Shown: positions 36,211-47,082 of the stretch, in pieces
How positions within the stretch are numbered: position 1 is the stretch's first letter
Layout of the letters: each line of letters begins with the position of its first letter
DNA from: Flaccisagitta enflata
Taxonomy: Eukaryota > Chaetognatha > Sagittoidea > Aphragmophora
Reading direction: 5' to 3'
DNA length: 64,000 nucleotides
Assembly (NCBI GenBank): GCA_965153355.1
Contig: OZ231126.1
Coordinates: forward strand, 94,364,001-94,428,000
Translations under genes and position numbers: made by a program
The notes under the pieces: model-generated
Told to the model about the DNA's origin: nothing
The model's input: only the letters and a program-made list of their open reading frames with translations
Databases searched by the model: none

Positions 36211-36716
36211 AAAAGTCATCCAAGGATCGCACATGGTCAGCGGAACCCGATGCCCTGCTTGGAGTGATTAGCTGAAGAATTGGAGTGAGAGCAGAGCAGC
36301 GGCCCTAAAGGGCCGATGTCCTGTACGACACAGGGGTGAATTTCCAGACGTCCTGAGAGGGCATATTTGAGGCCTTGGTAGCAACTTTCCATGTAATTCA
36401 ATAGAAATTTTGCATTTTTTTTTAATTTCTCGTCAATCTACCACATTATTCAATGGGAATTTTACATTTTTCTCAATTCTCATTAATTTTCTATGTTTTT
36501 CAAAGAGAATCATGCAATTTTTCACTTTTTTGTAAATTTTCTATTATATTCAATGGGAAGCTTGTATTTTGTCAATTTCCCATGTTATTCAATGGGAATT
36601 TGAGGCTTGAGAAGATTTGGGGGGGATGTACGGACGGACGGACGGACTTACGGACGTCTGGAAATTCACCCCTGTGTCCTACAGGACATCGGCCCTTTGG
36701 GGCCGCTGCCCAAAAA
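36211..36716 (-). repeat. Type E element (complete)
   Basis: AAAAGTCATCCAAGGATCGC, GGTCAGCGG, hairpin GATGCCCTGCT...AGCAGAGCAGC, and arm to GGTGAATTTCCAGACGTC. Four units of TATTCAATGGGAATTTTGCA type, GACGGACGG core, and the inverted arm ending GGGGCCGCTGCCCAAAAAG. It directly abuts a type B repeat. Confidence 0.88.
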
Positions 36717-36717
36717 G

Positions 36718-36938
36718 TGACGCGGGGTCACAATATCGTTGCGGACGGGTGGGTAGGGACATCCAACCCCAATCCACACCCCGAACCCCACTCTATACAC
36801 AAACATACATACGTACATACGTACGTACATACATACGTACATACATACGTAATTTCTCCACTTTTCGACTCGATCACCTCGGACAGATGGACGGACGGAA
36901 AATGCCTCTTATAGAGTTGCATGTCCGCAACTAAAAAA
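36718..36938 (-). repeat. Hairpin-ended repeat, type B, alternative tail
   Basis: It begins GACGCGGGGTCACAATATCG, then arm GTTGCGGAC and GGGTGGGTAGGG. A GTACATAC array lies at 36805-36850, then GACGGACGG, CCTCTTATAGAG, and head AGTTGCATGTCCGCAACT. Its tail is the inverse of the 12097 copy's tail. Confidence 0.82.
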
Positions 36939-37035
36939 ACAGAACCAGATATACGGCTATCCTAGTTGCGTGCGGGTGGGCAGGGGCCGTATTTGAGGTC
37001 ACTAGAGCATTTTGGCAAGAGCTGAGGTGAAAAAA
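36939..37035 (-). repeat. Type A/B hairpin repeat, tail fragment
   Basis: AGATATACGGCTATCCTAGT, TGCGTGCGGGTGGGCAGGGG and AGGTCACTAGAGCATTTTGG. The head half is absent. Confidence 0.65.
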
Positions 37036-37037
37036 AA

Positions 37038-37355
37038 AACAAGGCCGGATACACGGGCCAAGACGGTGCGCCTGGCGTTATTACTTCTAAGACCCATCCC
37101 TAGCTCTATTAGACCTATCCCTAGCTCTATTAGACGTATCCATAGTTCTATCACACCTATCCCCTGCTCTATTAGACCTAACCGTAGATGAATATGATGA
37201 TGAATGAAATGACGAGTAACATCAATGATGAACGAAATGAGCTTTAAAATGATTTCAAACATTTTCATCGATTTTTCATTTGAGCGTGACCGACCAACCG
37301 ACGGATGGACGGACGGACAGAGCCTCTTATAGAGGTGCTATGGCGCACCTAAAAA
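37038..37355 (-). repeat. Hairpin-ended repeat, type F
   Basis: Tail AACAAGGCCGGATACACGGG, arm GGTGCGCC, and a CTCTATTAGACCTATCCCTA array (37080-37185). Then TTTGAGCGTGACCGACC, GACGGACGGAC, and GAGCCTCTTATAG. The head is AGGTGCTATGGCGCACCT. The arm sequence is unlike types A-D, yet it matches itself at the three expected sites. Confidence 0.83.
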
Positions 37356-37467
37356 CGCTCCCAAAGTAAAAGCAATGAATGAGCGGACAAACTGACAGAC
37401 GGGCAAACTGCCAAATTGGTGTGCTGAAGAAATCAAATCACAGCCCGGAGGAAGACCCTCAAAAAAA

Positions 37468-37473
37468 GATAGT

Positions 37474-37525
<52 letters not shown>

Positions 37526-37534
37526 CAGATAGAC

Positions 37535-37608
<74 letters not shown>

Positions 37609-37610
37609 GC

Positions 37611-37680
<70 letters not shown>

Positions 37681-37716
37681 GCAGAATAATAGATAGATAG
37701 ATAGATATATAGATAT

Positions 37717-37760
<44 letters not shown>

Positions 37761-37768
37761 GCAGAACA

Positions 37769-37820
<52 letters not shown>
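37468..37820. repeat. (GATA)n microsatellite, about 88 units
   Basis: 353 bp with a few GACA/GGCA interruptions. Reads as SIYL repeats on minus. Confidence 0.98.
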
Positions 37821-37821
<1 letters not shown>

Positions 37822-37822
37822 G

Positions 37823-37965
37823 CTTACCCTCAGTTCACCCATCTGTAAAGTGTAACCCATCCTGATGGATTATCTTACCCTCGGTTCACCCATCTGTAAA
37901 ATGTAAACCAACCTCATGGATAATCTTACCCTCAGCCCACCCATCTGTAAAATGTAAACCACCGC
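37823..37965. repeat. Three ~50-bp tandem units
   Basis: CTTACCCTCAGTTCACCCAT, CTGTAAAATGTAAACCA and CATGGATAAT recur three times, followed by CTCCTC repeats at 37999-38035. Confidence 0.85.
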
Positions 37966-38255
37966 CCTTTCTTCCAGTGAATCCAGTCCTCTTATTCATG
38001 CTCCTCCTCCTCCTCCTCCTCCTCCCCCTCCTCCTCTCCCTTTTCACTTCTTTCCAGCTCTCATTCGGTCTTTTTTCTGCTGATTCAATTTTGTCCTAAT
38101 ATGGTCATGACCCATTTCGCTTCAACTATGTTCTTCGGGGGAGAACACAATCAACTGCGGGCCAATGTTCTGCTATGAATGGAAAACGAATCAAAAGAGA
38201 CAAAATCGGACGTGACTGTTGAATCTGATGATAAAAAAAAGTATGAAAGTAGCTA

Positions 38256-38395
38256 CAGTTAAGCTTCATCAGAGCGCATGCCAAAGGACTGGGCAAATTT
38301 ATGTCTTTTTGTGAGGCTGCCTTATTGCCAATATAGAAATAACTACAAAATCTCTCTAGGGACAGTTAGTTTCATGCCTTATAGCTTAAGTCTAG
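38256..38395. mobile_element. CAGT-ended MITE, left part
   Basis: TA then CAGTTAAGCTTCATCAGAGC, TGCCTTATTGCCAATATAGA, and CATGCCTTATAGCTTAAG. The words match the elements at 27381 and 32497. The right terminus is unclear. Confidence 0.5.
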
Positions 38396-38463
38396 GCGTG
38401 AAAAGTTTCTTGCTTCTTAGTTTATCTCGTTGTGCTTTCACGTTATCTGGTGCTAGGTAGCCA

Positions 38464-38671
38464 AACAAGGCCGGATACACGGCTACCGAAGTCGCGTGCG
38501 GGTGGGCAGGGGCTATGTTTTAGGTCACCAGACCATTCGGGCAGGAGCAGGGAGGTCAAAGTAATAAAATCATAAAAAAATGTAAAGTGTGACCGACGGA
38601 CCAACCGACCAACCAACCGACCAACCGACGGACAAAGCGGGTTGTAGAGTCGCGTGCACGCGACTAAAAAA
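38464..38671 (-). repeat. Hairpin-ended repeat, type A (complete)
   Basis: Tail AACAAGGCCGGATACACGGC, arm AGTCGCGTGC, GGGTGGGCAGGGGC, GTAAAGTGTGACCGACGG, GACCAACC tract, GACAAAGCGGGTTGTAG, and head palindrome AGTCGCGTGCACGCGACT. A good reference copy for the family. Confidence 0.9.
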
Positions 38672-38746
38672 TAAGCCTTAAAAAGTGATGACCGACGGAC
38701 AGACCGACAGAGCAAGGTGTAAAGATGCGTGTCTGCGACTAAAAAC
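38672..38746 (-). repeat. Type D hairpin repeat, head fragment
   Basis: GTGATGACCGACGGACAGAC, GAGCAAGGTGTAAAGATGCG and TGTCTGCGACTAAAAA, joined to the end of the type A copy without a gap. Confidence 0.65.
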
Positions 38747-38866
38747 ATTATATTTGATAACTATACTTTCTCATTGACGTATATGAATATGGTTACATAT
38801 ACTTTCATATAAAACGTTGACAGCCACTAGGAATACGAAACGTTACAAGTTACGTACGTTACATGG

Positions 38867-39035
38867 GGTTACAATATCGGCGGGGAGGTGGTAGGGGGGT
38901 GGGAATGCGCGATATCTTACATTACAACTCACGTGTTACTGATGGACGGACCAACAGGCGAACCAATAGATGGACCAACGGACGGACCAACAGACTGACC
39001 AATGGAAGCATGCATGAACATCTCTCCCCGCGACT
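38867..39035 (-). repeat. Possible decayed type B repeat
   Basis: GGGGTTACAATATCGGCGGG resembles the alternative type B tail. GACGGACCAAC units follow at 38943-39000. The head hairpin is not recognisable. Confidence 0.4.
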
Positions 39036-39660
39036 GACAAAGGATTCAGATATCATGAGACAAGTCAAATAGCTTGGGTGTGATTTAATTGATAACTTAT
39101 AAAGTCTTTGCATTTCTAATGAATCGCATTGCCGCTGAGGATTGTGAAACCCTTGATTAAGAAAATGTTGGCGGTAAATAACTTGTTATGGTTACAATGA
39201 TAGGCTGAAATGATATAGAATATAATAGAATAGAGTAGAATAGCATAGAATCCAATAGAATACAATAGACTACAATAGAAAACAGTAGAATACAATAGAA
39301 TACAATAGAATAGGTAAGGATTAGTAAGAGGATCCAGCTTCATTCACAGCCTCCTTTTCTTTGCTGCACATGAAACAAAACCTGCGCCTTATCAATCATT
39401 CACGAGAGCTGTTCTCTACATACGACAGAAAATTTATGAGAAAAAACGAAGTGTTTCACCATACTTTTAGCATTATTATCAGGGCAATAATGAAGCTGGA
39501 ATGCATAAAGTGGACAAATTGTCTCTAAGGACACTAAGTGCATACATTTTTATCATATTCTGACTTAAAATGTAATTTGAACTATGCGTTTCACATAAAA
39601 ATAAGCATGAAAATGATGTTTTTTAGTGAATTTCTGCTTACACTTTTTTTCATTTTCTGA
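39036..39660. other. AT-rich stretch with TAGAATACAA repeats
   Basis: Decayed 10-bp units (ATAGAATACA) at 39218-39315. Nothing else recognised. Confidence 0.5.
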
Positions 39661-39801
39661 GGTCGAAATTCTAAGAAAGCCAAACACAGGGAAATTTTGC
39701 ATTTCAAAAAACATAGTTCTCTCTGTAATCGATTTGGGAAGAGAACTATGTTCTTTGTCTTTTCATTTTTTCATTTCCTATGCAAATTTAGAATTTCGAC
39801 C
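39661..39801. repeat. 141-bp hairpin (short MITE?)
   Basis: GGTCGAAATTCTAA pairs with TTAGAATTTCGACC; inside, CATAGTTCTCTC pairs with GAGAACTATG. No target duplication identified. Confidence 0.65.
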
Positions 39802-40173
39802 AGCCCCTTGTCAGTGACCAAAAATAAAAAAAATCTAAATTTTCAAAACAATATTTTAGTAACATTGGCTAAACTTGGTCCTCTTGCCAAGTAAATGCAA
39901 ATTTTTCTTTTAAATATGATGTCTGAGCTATCTCAATCACTTTCATTTGTTTATTTTTACATTTTGATTTATACATTTTTTCTATTTTGACCTTCTTTGA
40001 AACACAAATGTTGCCTTCGGAGGGAAGCCGTCATACGCAAATTCATCAATTTGTAGTTGAGACACCGTCTACTTTTCCCCTTTGACTTTTTTCTCTCATA
40101 TCGTAAGAAACGAACAAGTATAAAGGAGCACAAAAGAGAGAGATATGAGAGAAAGACACACAGAGAAAGAGAA

Positions 40174-40175
<2 letters not shown>
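39802..40175. other. AT-rich stretch without recognised feature
   Basis: Nothing recognised. Confidence 0.45.
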
Positions 40176-40232
<57 letters not shown>

Positions 40233-40289
40233 CAGATGGGAAGGAAGAGAGGAGAAAGACCGACAGAGAGAGAGAGAGAGAGAGAAGAC

Positions 40290-40364
<75 letters not shown>
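40176..40364. repeat. (CAGA)n and (GA)n arrays
   Basis: CAGA at 40176-40230, then GA to 40364 with a few interruptions. Confidence 0.95.
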
Positions 40365-40365
<1 letters not shown>

Positions 40366-40523
40366 AGAGCACCTAAACTCCGTCTGAAAAATAGCTCCGG
40401 CAAATTGAGACCAACGATTTATCAGGAGCTTGGTGTATATCGTGGCCCGTGGGGATAGAGAGAGACAGAGAGAATAAAAGAAAGAAGAAAAAAAGGAAGT
40501 GAAAAGGGAATAGAAAAAGAAAG

Positions 40524-40527
<4 letters not shown>

Positions 40528-40612
<85 letters not shown>
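40528..40612. repeat. (GA)n microsatellite
   Basis: About 42 GA units. Confidence 0.97.
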
Positions 40613-40614
<2 letters not shown>

Positions 40615-40669
40615 TTTATTTCAAATACTTGAGGCACTCTCTCCCAATAAACTCTATTGGCCTCTACAA

Positions 40670-42121
40670 CAGACGTCCTGTTATGCCCCCAAATTCATAG
40701 GGGAAGGCCGGTTCGCGATTAAATTGGTACTTTATTGTATTAAAATGCAATTTCAGGTCTTGTTAAGGATTTTCTACCTACCCTGGAGTAACGGTTTTGG
40801 TTTTACTATCATGGGTAATAGGTAGTTGTTGGGAAAATGTCCAAATTTGGTCATTTAGGCCTCAAATCTTCGCCTTTGAAATCGAACCTAAAATCCATGA
40901 GATTATTAAACTAGAGCTCAAGAGCTAACCAGTGGTGCAATCCGCATGTTTTTATCTTTATTTTTTTAGATTTGAGGGAGTTTTAAAGATGGGGCTTGAG
41001 AGATCTTTTTTGCAGCATGAAATCTGGGGGTAATTTGGACATTTTTTACATTTTTCCTTATATCACAGCTTTGGATAGACCAAACGTTAAAAAATTGGTG
41101 ACTAAATTGAAGAGTTTTTGATGCTCTAACTGATTCTGGACAAATTTTGGATCGATATTGCCCAAAAAAAATTTTATTCACTTTCAAAGAAGGTGAAAAA
41201 AATCAAATTCTAATGTCATTTAGGTAATTTTCCATCGAAAAATTATGCCACTTCCAAACTGAAAATTGACTTAATATTCATGAGCAAATCAAACTACAGC
41301 ACAAGAGCTAATCAGTGGTGCAATCAGCATATTTCTATGTTTATTCATTTAGATTTTAGAGTCTTTCAAAGATGAAGGGGTATAAGGATCACTTTTGTCA
41401 TTATACTCTTTCATCTTTGTTTTGTCAAATCTAGACGCAGAGTTGTTTTGACATGCCGATTGCATCACTGATTAGCTCTTGAGCTGTTGTTTGATTTGTT
41501 CATGAATTTTAAGTCATTTTCCAGTTTGGAAGTGGCATAATTTTTCAATGAAAAATTACTTAAATGACATTGAAATTCGATTTTTTTCACCTGCTTTGAG
41601 AGTGAATAAAATTTTTTTGAGGCCATATGGATCCAAAATTTTTCCAGAATCAGTTAAAGCATCAAAAACTTTTCAATTTGGTCACCAATTTTTTAAAGTT
41701 TGGTCTATCCAAAGCTGCGATATAGTGAAAAATGTAAAAAATGTCCAAATTACCCCCAGATTTCATGCTGCAAAATAGTCCTCTCAAGCCCCATCTTTAA
41801 AACTCTCTCAAATCTAAACAAATAAAGATAAAAACATGCGGATTGCACCACTGGTTAGCTTTTGAGCTCTAGTTTAATAATCTCATGGATTTTAGGTTCG
41901 ATTTCAGGGGCAAAGTGGCCTAAATTTGAGGCCAAAGTGACCAAACTTGGACATTTTCCCAACAACAACCTGTTACCCATGATAGTAAAACCAAAACCGT
42001 TACTCCAGGGAAGGTAGAAAATCCTTAACAAGACCTGAAATTGCTTCTTAATACAATAAAGTAACAATTTAATCGCGAACCGGCCTTCCCCTATGAATAT
42101 GGGGGCATAACAGAACGTCTG
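40670..42121. mobile_element. hAT-like foldback element, 1.45 kb
   Basis: Flanked by CTCTACAA at 40662-40669 and 42122-42129, matching the hAT pattern nTnnnnAn. The termini CAGACGTCCTGTTATGCCCC are inverted with one change. The arms stay alignable for about 550 bp or more, including ATTTTCCCAACAACNACCTG and CTCAAGAGCTAAC. The centre (about 41300-41480) is a further inverted pair. No transposase. A related fragment lies at 45440. Confidence 0.9.
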
Positions 42122-42151
42122 CTCTACAACAATGAATTTCAAAACATATGA

Positions 42152-42281
<130 letters not shown>

Positions 42282-42638
42282 AAACATCAGCAGAAGATGT
42301 TGTTGTTTACTCCTGAAATGCGATTTTTTTACCATCCTGCTTCGCATCGAAATTGTGATGTTAAAGCTGAAATGTCTTTTCTCGGCTTCTTCTTCCCCTT
42401 TCCCCCCATTTCCCCTCCCCTCCGCCCCTCCACCTCCCCTGCCCCTCCTTTCCGCCATCTTCTTCACAATCTTCTATCGGCAATCTTTCCATCCTCCGCT
42501 TACTTTGACAATGCCAAGGGATGCTATGCTATGAAAGCGTTTTCCATGCTTTGCAAGGGTATGCTATGAATCATAGCCTATGATATACCAAGTGACAAGA
42601 TTTGAATAAATCTAACAGCGTTCGACCTGGTTTATCTA

Positions 42639-42735
42639 ATGTCTAATGTCTAATGTCTAATGTCTAATGTCTTATGTCTTATGTCTTATGTCTAAGGTCT
42701 AATGTCTAATGTCTTATGTCTAATGTCTAATGTTC
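42639..42735. repeat. 7-bp (AATGTCT)n array
   Basis: About 13 units with AATGTCT, TATGTCT and AAGGTCT variants. Confidence 0.93.
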
Positions 42736-42964
42736 ATTAAATTCGTTCATGTCTATCATTCTTGTCTCAGATAAATCAAAAGTCATCACGTGGACGTTGG
42801 CGAGTTATTTTCTATTTTTCTTTCAGCGATTCTAAATCTTTTTTTTTTTCTTTTTTTTTTTGCATTATGTTCTCATATCGTGTCAGACCTCACGTTCGTT
42901 TACATCGTCCAACTCTCCTTTTTTTGACCATTAATTATTTTCACATTGCAGCAGTTTTGTGACT

Positions 42965-43155
42965 TTTTAGTCGCGTGCTACGCGACTCTACACCCCGCTT
43001 TGTCGGTCCGTCCGTCGGTCCGTCCGTCACACTTTACTTTTTTGGCATTAATGGGATTTTTGGCCTTACTGCTCCCGCCTAAATGCTCCACTGATCTCAA
43101 TTATGGCCCCTGCCCACCCGCACGCGACTGGGGTAGCCGTGTATCCGGCCTTGTT
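42965..43155 (+). repeat. Hairpin-ended repeat, type A (complete)
   Basis: Head AGTCGCGTGCTACGCGACT at 42969, short CGTC tract, CACACTTTAC, GGCCTTACTGCTCCCGCC, the distal arm GCACGCGACT, and the GGCCTTGTT tail. Confidence 0.9.
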
Positions 43156-43261
43156 TTTATCAATTTTGTTTCTTTAAATCATTTTAGCTCATTTAAGAGT
43201 ATACTAAGTCATTCTAAGTCATTCTAAATGTAAGTCTCGCACGCGACTTATTGGCCTTGTT
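43156..43261 (+). repeat. Type A long-form tail fragment
   Basis: CATTCTAAGTCATTCTAA units and GTCTCGCACGCGACTTATTG plus GCCTTGTT match the end of the 5225 copy. It sits directly behind a complete type A copy. Confidence 0.75.
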
Positions 43262-43397
43262 TCCTTTTTACGTCACCCTTTGTTTTGTATTAATCTTGCC
43301 ATCTTTCCATTTTAATCCATTTTCCGTTTTTTCTTTCAATCGCGTGCAAAGCGACTCAATTAAGGACCATGTCGGTTGAGGACAGTTGAGGACAGTC

Positions 43398-43641
43398 TGG
43401 GCGTGTTTATAATGAAAGGAACAATCGCGACTACGCCCGTTAATCGCGTTTACAGTGTGAATACATGTTCATGAATTCTCAGCGTCCCACAAGGGAGAAA
43501 GCAAAGTGCGTGAAGTAGTCTGTGAATAGAGTGAGCAAGCAAAGCGAGTGCGAGTCAGTGGAGCATTGTGAGCGAAGTGAGCGGTGCGAGCCACCTTGTG
43601 GCCCTTTAAAAAACTCAGTTGTCATGTCTAGAAACGAGCCC
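43398..43641. repeat. Dispersed repeat H, copy 3
   Basis: GGGCGTGTTTATAATG at the left, CTAGAAACGAGCCC at the right (imperfect inverted ends), CCCGTTAATCGCGTTTACAG inside, then a run of GAGCGAAGTGAGCGGTGCGA motifs. Confidence 0.75.
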
Positions 43642-43706
43642 TTAGTGTTTATGTGTCCCTAAGCAAAGCTTTTAAGGGATTGTAAATGTCCTTCGGTTGA
43701 TTGGTT

Positions 43707-43782
43707 AAAAGGTCATTATTAAAAACGCAGCTATCTTCCTAGGGAAATCTAAAGGAGATAGCTTTGTTTTTAATTATGACCG
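43707..43782. repeat. Short perfect-type hairpin
   Basis: GGTCATTATTAAAAAC plus GCAGCTATCTTCC folds onto GGAGATAGCTTTG plus TTTTTAATTATGACC with a loop of about 14 bases. No transcription signals or target duplication were identified. Confidence 0.65.
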
Positions 43783-44515
43783 GTTAGTTGGTAACGCATT
43801 CATCACATCAGGCCACCATGTACAGTAAAAGATTTATTATTTTTCTTTGCCTTTGCACAATCTTCATGTTGATACTAGAAATCCACTTTCGTTTATCTCT
43901 TGCACCCTATTTTCCCCCTTATCTTCTTAGCCACTTGCCCGTTTTGTTTTGTTGCTCTCATATCTCAACAGCTCCTTTGTCAATTTCATCTCTGAACTTT
44001 TCTCCATCTAAATCCTGCTTTTGTCGTCAAACGGTAAACTTCTGCGACAAAGGAACCAAGACTCTCAAATTTACCTCAAGGTGGGCGTCATTAATTATCG
44101 ATTACCGAGTATACAATCAGGTAAAATTTCAGGGAGATTACTGTCATCGAACGATTTTGCGTTTTTGGCATTTCGCGGCATTTCATTTGCGTCAGTTCAT
44201 TTTGCATTTAAGTTCGCGTTACCTTCTTTTTGCAATGGCGTGAATCACTATATACATTGAAAATGATTAGAATTCATTTTCGGATTCCGAATCATAAATC
44301 GTTCCCCCCCTTCATTGCCCCCTCCCAATCCACCACTTCTCCCCCATTCCTCCCCCTCTCCACCTCTCTTCCTCCTCTTCTCCTCCTCCTCCTCTCCTCC
44401 TCGTTGGCATCTGCGTAGTGGCAGATAAGGCCCACAGGCACCAATTTTGCCTCTGCTTCAAAATCGTCCGTCTGCTGAGATCGGATGGTGTATGCTAGAA
44501 ATGGTAGGGGAAATG
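43783..44515. other. Stretch without recognised gene
   Basis: The 151-codon frame at 43788-44243 has a hydrophobic start but no family resemblance and odd Leu/Ser/Phe composition. I do not call a gene. C-rich (CTCCTC) sequence lies at 44340-44400. Confidence 0.4.
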
Positions 44516-44800
44516 GTATTGGCTGTGGTAGATCAGGTTTAAGCCATGATGGTGGCGGTCGGCGGTGGAAGTGGAAGTGGTAGTGGTGGTGGTAATGGTG
44601 GTGGCTATGGTCAATCAAGTGACAGTGATGATGGTGGCAGAAGGCGGTGGAAATGATAGAAATGGTGGTGGCTGTGGTCGATCAATTGACCATGATGATG
44701 GTGGAAGTGGTAGTGTTAGTAGTGATGGCGGGTGCAGTTGAGGGTAGCGATGGTGAGGCGGAGGAAGTGGTAGTGGTAGTGGTAATGGAAGAAACTATTA
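44516..44800. repeat. GGTGGT/GGAAGT-rich imperfect array
   Basis: Decayed GGTGGTGG, AGTGGTAGTGG units over about 280 bp, including a near-duplicate (GGTGGTGGCTATGGTCAATC and GGTGGTGGCTGTGGTCGATC). Confidence 0.85.
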
Positions 44801-44997
44801 TGACTGACTCTGTCAGCATGATTGGCATAATGTTGATATGACAATCACTGTGATGGTGGTTGACGAAAAAATGAGATGGAAACTTTTTGCTACGCTGCAA
44901 GCTGATTTCTTGGTCGCGTTTGTTGTGTCGCTTTGAGTAAGCCTCAGCCAGCAACTTTCCAAAATTTATATCGTTATTGTTTTGAAAGACGTTGTTC

Positions 44998-45085
44998 TTG
45001 TAGTTGTGATGTTGTTGTTGGTGTTGATGTTGGTGTTGATGTTGATGTTTAAGCTGATGACGATGTTGATGATGATGTTGGATGA
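44998..45085. repeat. GTTGATGTTG imperfect array
   Basis: GTTGTTG/GTTGATG units. Confidence 0.85.
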
Positions 45086-45183
45086 AGAGAAGAGCGGCTC
45101 AGCCGGCCTCAGAATCGCGATGATATCATACCACGGAAAACAACATTCATCTTGCCAGTGAAGGACTCTTTCCATTCCTTTCC

Positions 45184-45189
<6 letters not shown>

Positions 45190-45262
<73 letters not shown>

Positions 45263-45287
45263 CTCTCTCTCTCTCTCTCTCTCTCGC
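45190..45287. repeat. (CT)n microsatellite
   Basis: About 48 units with two CTGG/CTCG interruptions. Confidence 0.96.
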
Positions 45288-45439
45288 TCTCCATGAGATG
45301 TACCATTTTCCCCTTTTGGGGTCGATGACGATGCTTTCACACATAGGGGGATTTTTTCCTCCTTCTTCTTCTTCTTCTTCTTCTCCGTCCCCCCCTATCA
45401 CAACTGCGAGATGGTTGTGTCCAGAATGTCAACTTTTGG

Positions 45440-45625
45440 GTTACTTTGACACCAATATTTGAGCCCTTTGCTTTTGAAATTGAACATAAAATCCATGGGA
45501 TTATCAAATTAAAGCCAAAGAGCTAATCAGTGGCACAATCCGCAATTTACTATTTATTTTCAAAAATATATCTGAGTGTTTTAAAGATGATGATGTTTTT
45601 CTGGTAATTTTGCAGTGCCAAGTAC
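45440..45625. repeat. Fragment related to the 40670 hAT-like element
   Basis: TTTGAAATTGAACATAAAAT, CCATGGGATTATCAAATTAA and GAGCTAATCAGTGGCACAAT correspond to 40870-40950 with substitutions. Both termini are absent. Confidence 0.7.
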
Positions 45626-45789
45626 GGTAGATGTTTTCATTGATGTAGCTTTAACTCAGCTTTGTTTTAATCAATAAGGATGTTATTCATGAGCAGAATG
45701 AAGCATTTCTGAAGTACAAACTAATGAAAAAAAAAACAGATTTCTTGATTTTTTTTTTCATTTGGACTTGACAATCATCAGCAAAAATT

Positions 45790-46037
45790 TATAATTTTGA
45801 ACAATTTCCTTTTTTCATTTTCAGTCCCGGCGTCTTAAAAATAGAAATACTTGCCTTGTTGAACTGACAATAAAGATTCCAGATCAGCATATTGTTCTCT
45901 TCCACTAGGACGGCGGTTTTAGTTTTTCTCTTTTTCGTTTAGGAAAAAACAACACATGAAAAAAAACTGAGATGATCCTAATAGCTAGTGAATAAGAGGG
46001 TTATCTAGGCAACGAGTGAAGGAGCTTTTCCCCAATG
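45790..46037 (+). repeat. Dispersed repeat G, copy 2
   Basis: Same ordered blocks as at 2816-3072: CAGTCCCGGCG, CAGCATATTGTTCTC and GGTTATCTAGGCAACGAGTG to CTTTTCCCCAATG. Confidence 0.75.
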
Positions 46038-46077
46038 CTTAAGAAGTTGTTGCAATAATTCTTGCACAGGTGTTAAG

Positions 46078-46345
46078 CCTCCTCAGACCTCAAAAGAACC
46101 TGCTCAGGCCTCTACTCAACCCCCAAGATTCAAATTAGCCCAGCTAGCTTTCTCAAGCCTCGAAGGAGCATACAGGCTATCATAGGCCCTTAATCTGCCC
46201 TATACATTTCATCATTAACATTCTCAGGCAGGATAAACAAAAGTCCCCCCGTGTTCTACAACCCTTAGAGGCCGCTGTCCTGCTTCCTTTCACTCAAATT
46301 CACAACTATGCAAAGCAAGGCAACAGCTATCATTGCCCTCGACTA
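46078..46345 (+). repeat. Type E element, decayed
   Basis: CCTCAAAAGAACCTGCTCAG-type interior, then AAAAGTCCCCCCGTGTTCTA, GAGGCCGCTGTCCTGCTTCC and GCAAGGCAACAGC. It resembles the distal half of the 30380 copy; the head half is missing. Confidence 0.6.
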
Positions 46346-46373
46346 GTTGAGCATTTTGAGCTCACTGCAACAG

Positions 46374-46510
<137 letters not shown>

Positions 46511-46582
46511 AAAAAAAAGAGAAAGAGAGAGAATGAAAGATTGAAAGAAAAAGAAAGAATACTGTTTCGTGGGGCGTCGCGG

Positions 46583-46588
<6 letters not shown>

Positions 46589-46674
<86 letters not shown>
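46589..46674. repeat. (CT)n microsatellite
   Basis: About 43 units. It lies 84 bp from the GA array in inverted orientation, so the pair could fold back. Confidence 0.97.
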
Positions 46675-46680
<6 letters not shown>

Positions 46681-47080
46681 CACCACTATAGCTTCAAAGC
46701 GGTGGTGATGTCTTTCTTGTTCACAAAGTCTTTAATCACAGCCCATCAGTGATCCCAAGAAGACAATCGTTCATCATATCTAATAATTCTTTTCCCCTTA
46801 TTCCTTTCTCTCCTCCCCCCATTCCAGTTTCCATCCTCTTGTTTCTTTCCTTCCCCCCCCCCCTTCATCTACTCCTTCTTCCTTTCCTCGAGATGAACTT
46901 TTTTTCGCTCTGTTTTTTACTCCGTCCCTCAGCAAGCCCGTCAAACTGCCAGTCTCTGATACTTTGTGTCTTTCAGCTGGTCATGCTAACACGACTGTCA
47001 GTTCAAAATATTGTGTCAGCTGTTCTTTAGAGCTCGCGCGTCTGTCAGTAATGCCTTGTCAGTTTGTCAATTTGTTCGTG
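46675..47080. other. Stretch without recognised gene
   Basis: C run at 46853-46863. Nothing else recognised. Confidence 0.45.
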
Positions 47081-47082
47081 TA

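Noticed and set aside
43788-44243. 151-codon frame with a hydrophobic N-terminus
   Set aside because: No family resemblance, starts inside a hairpin flank, and its composition follows local T/C richness.
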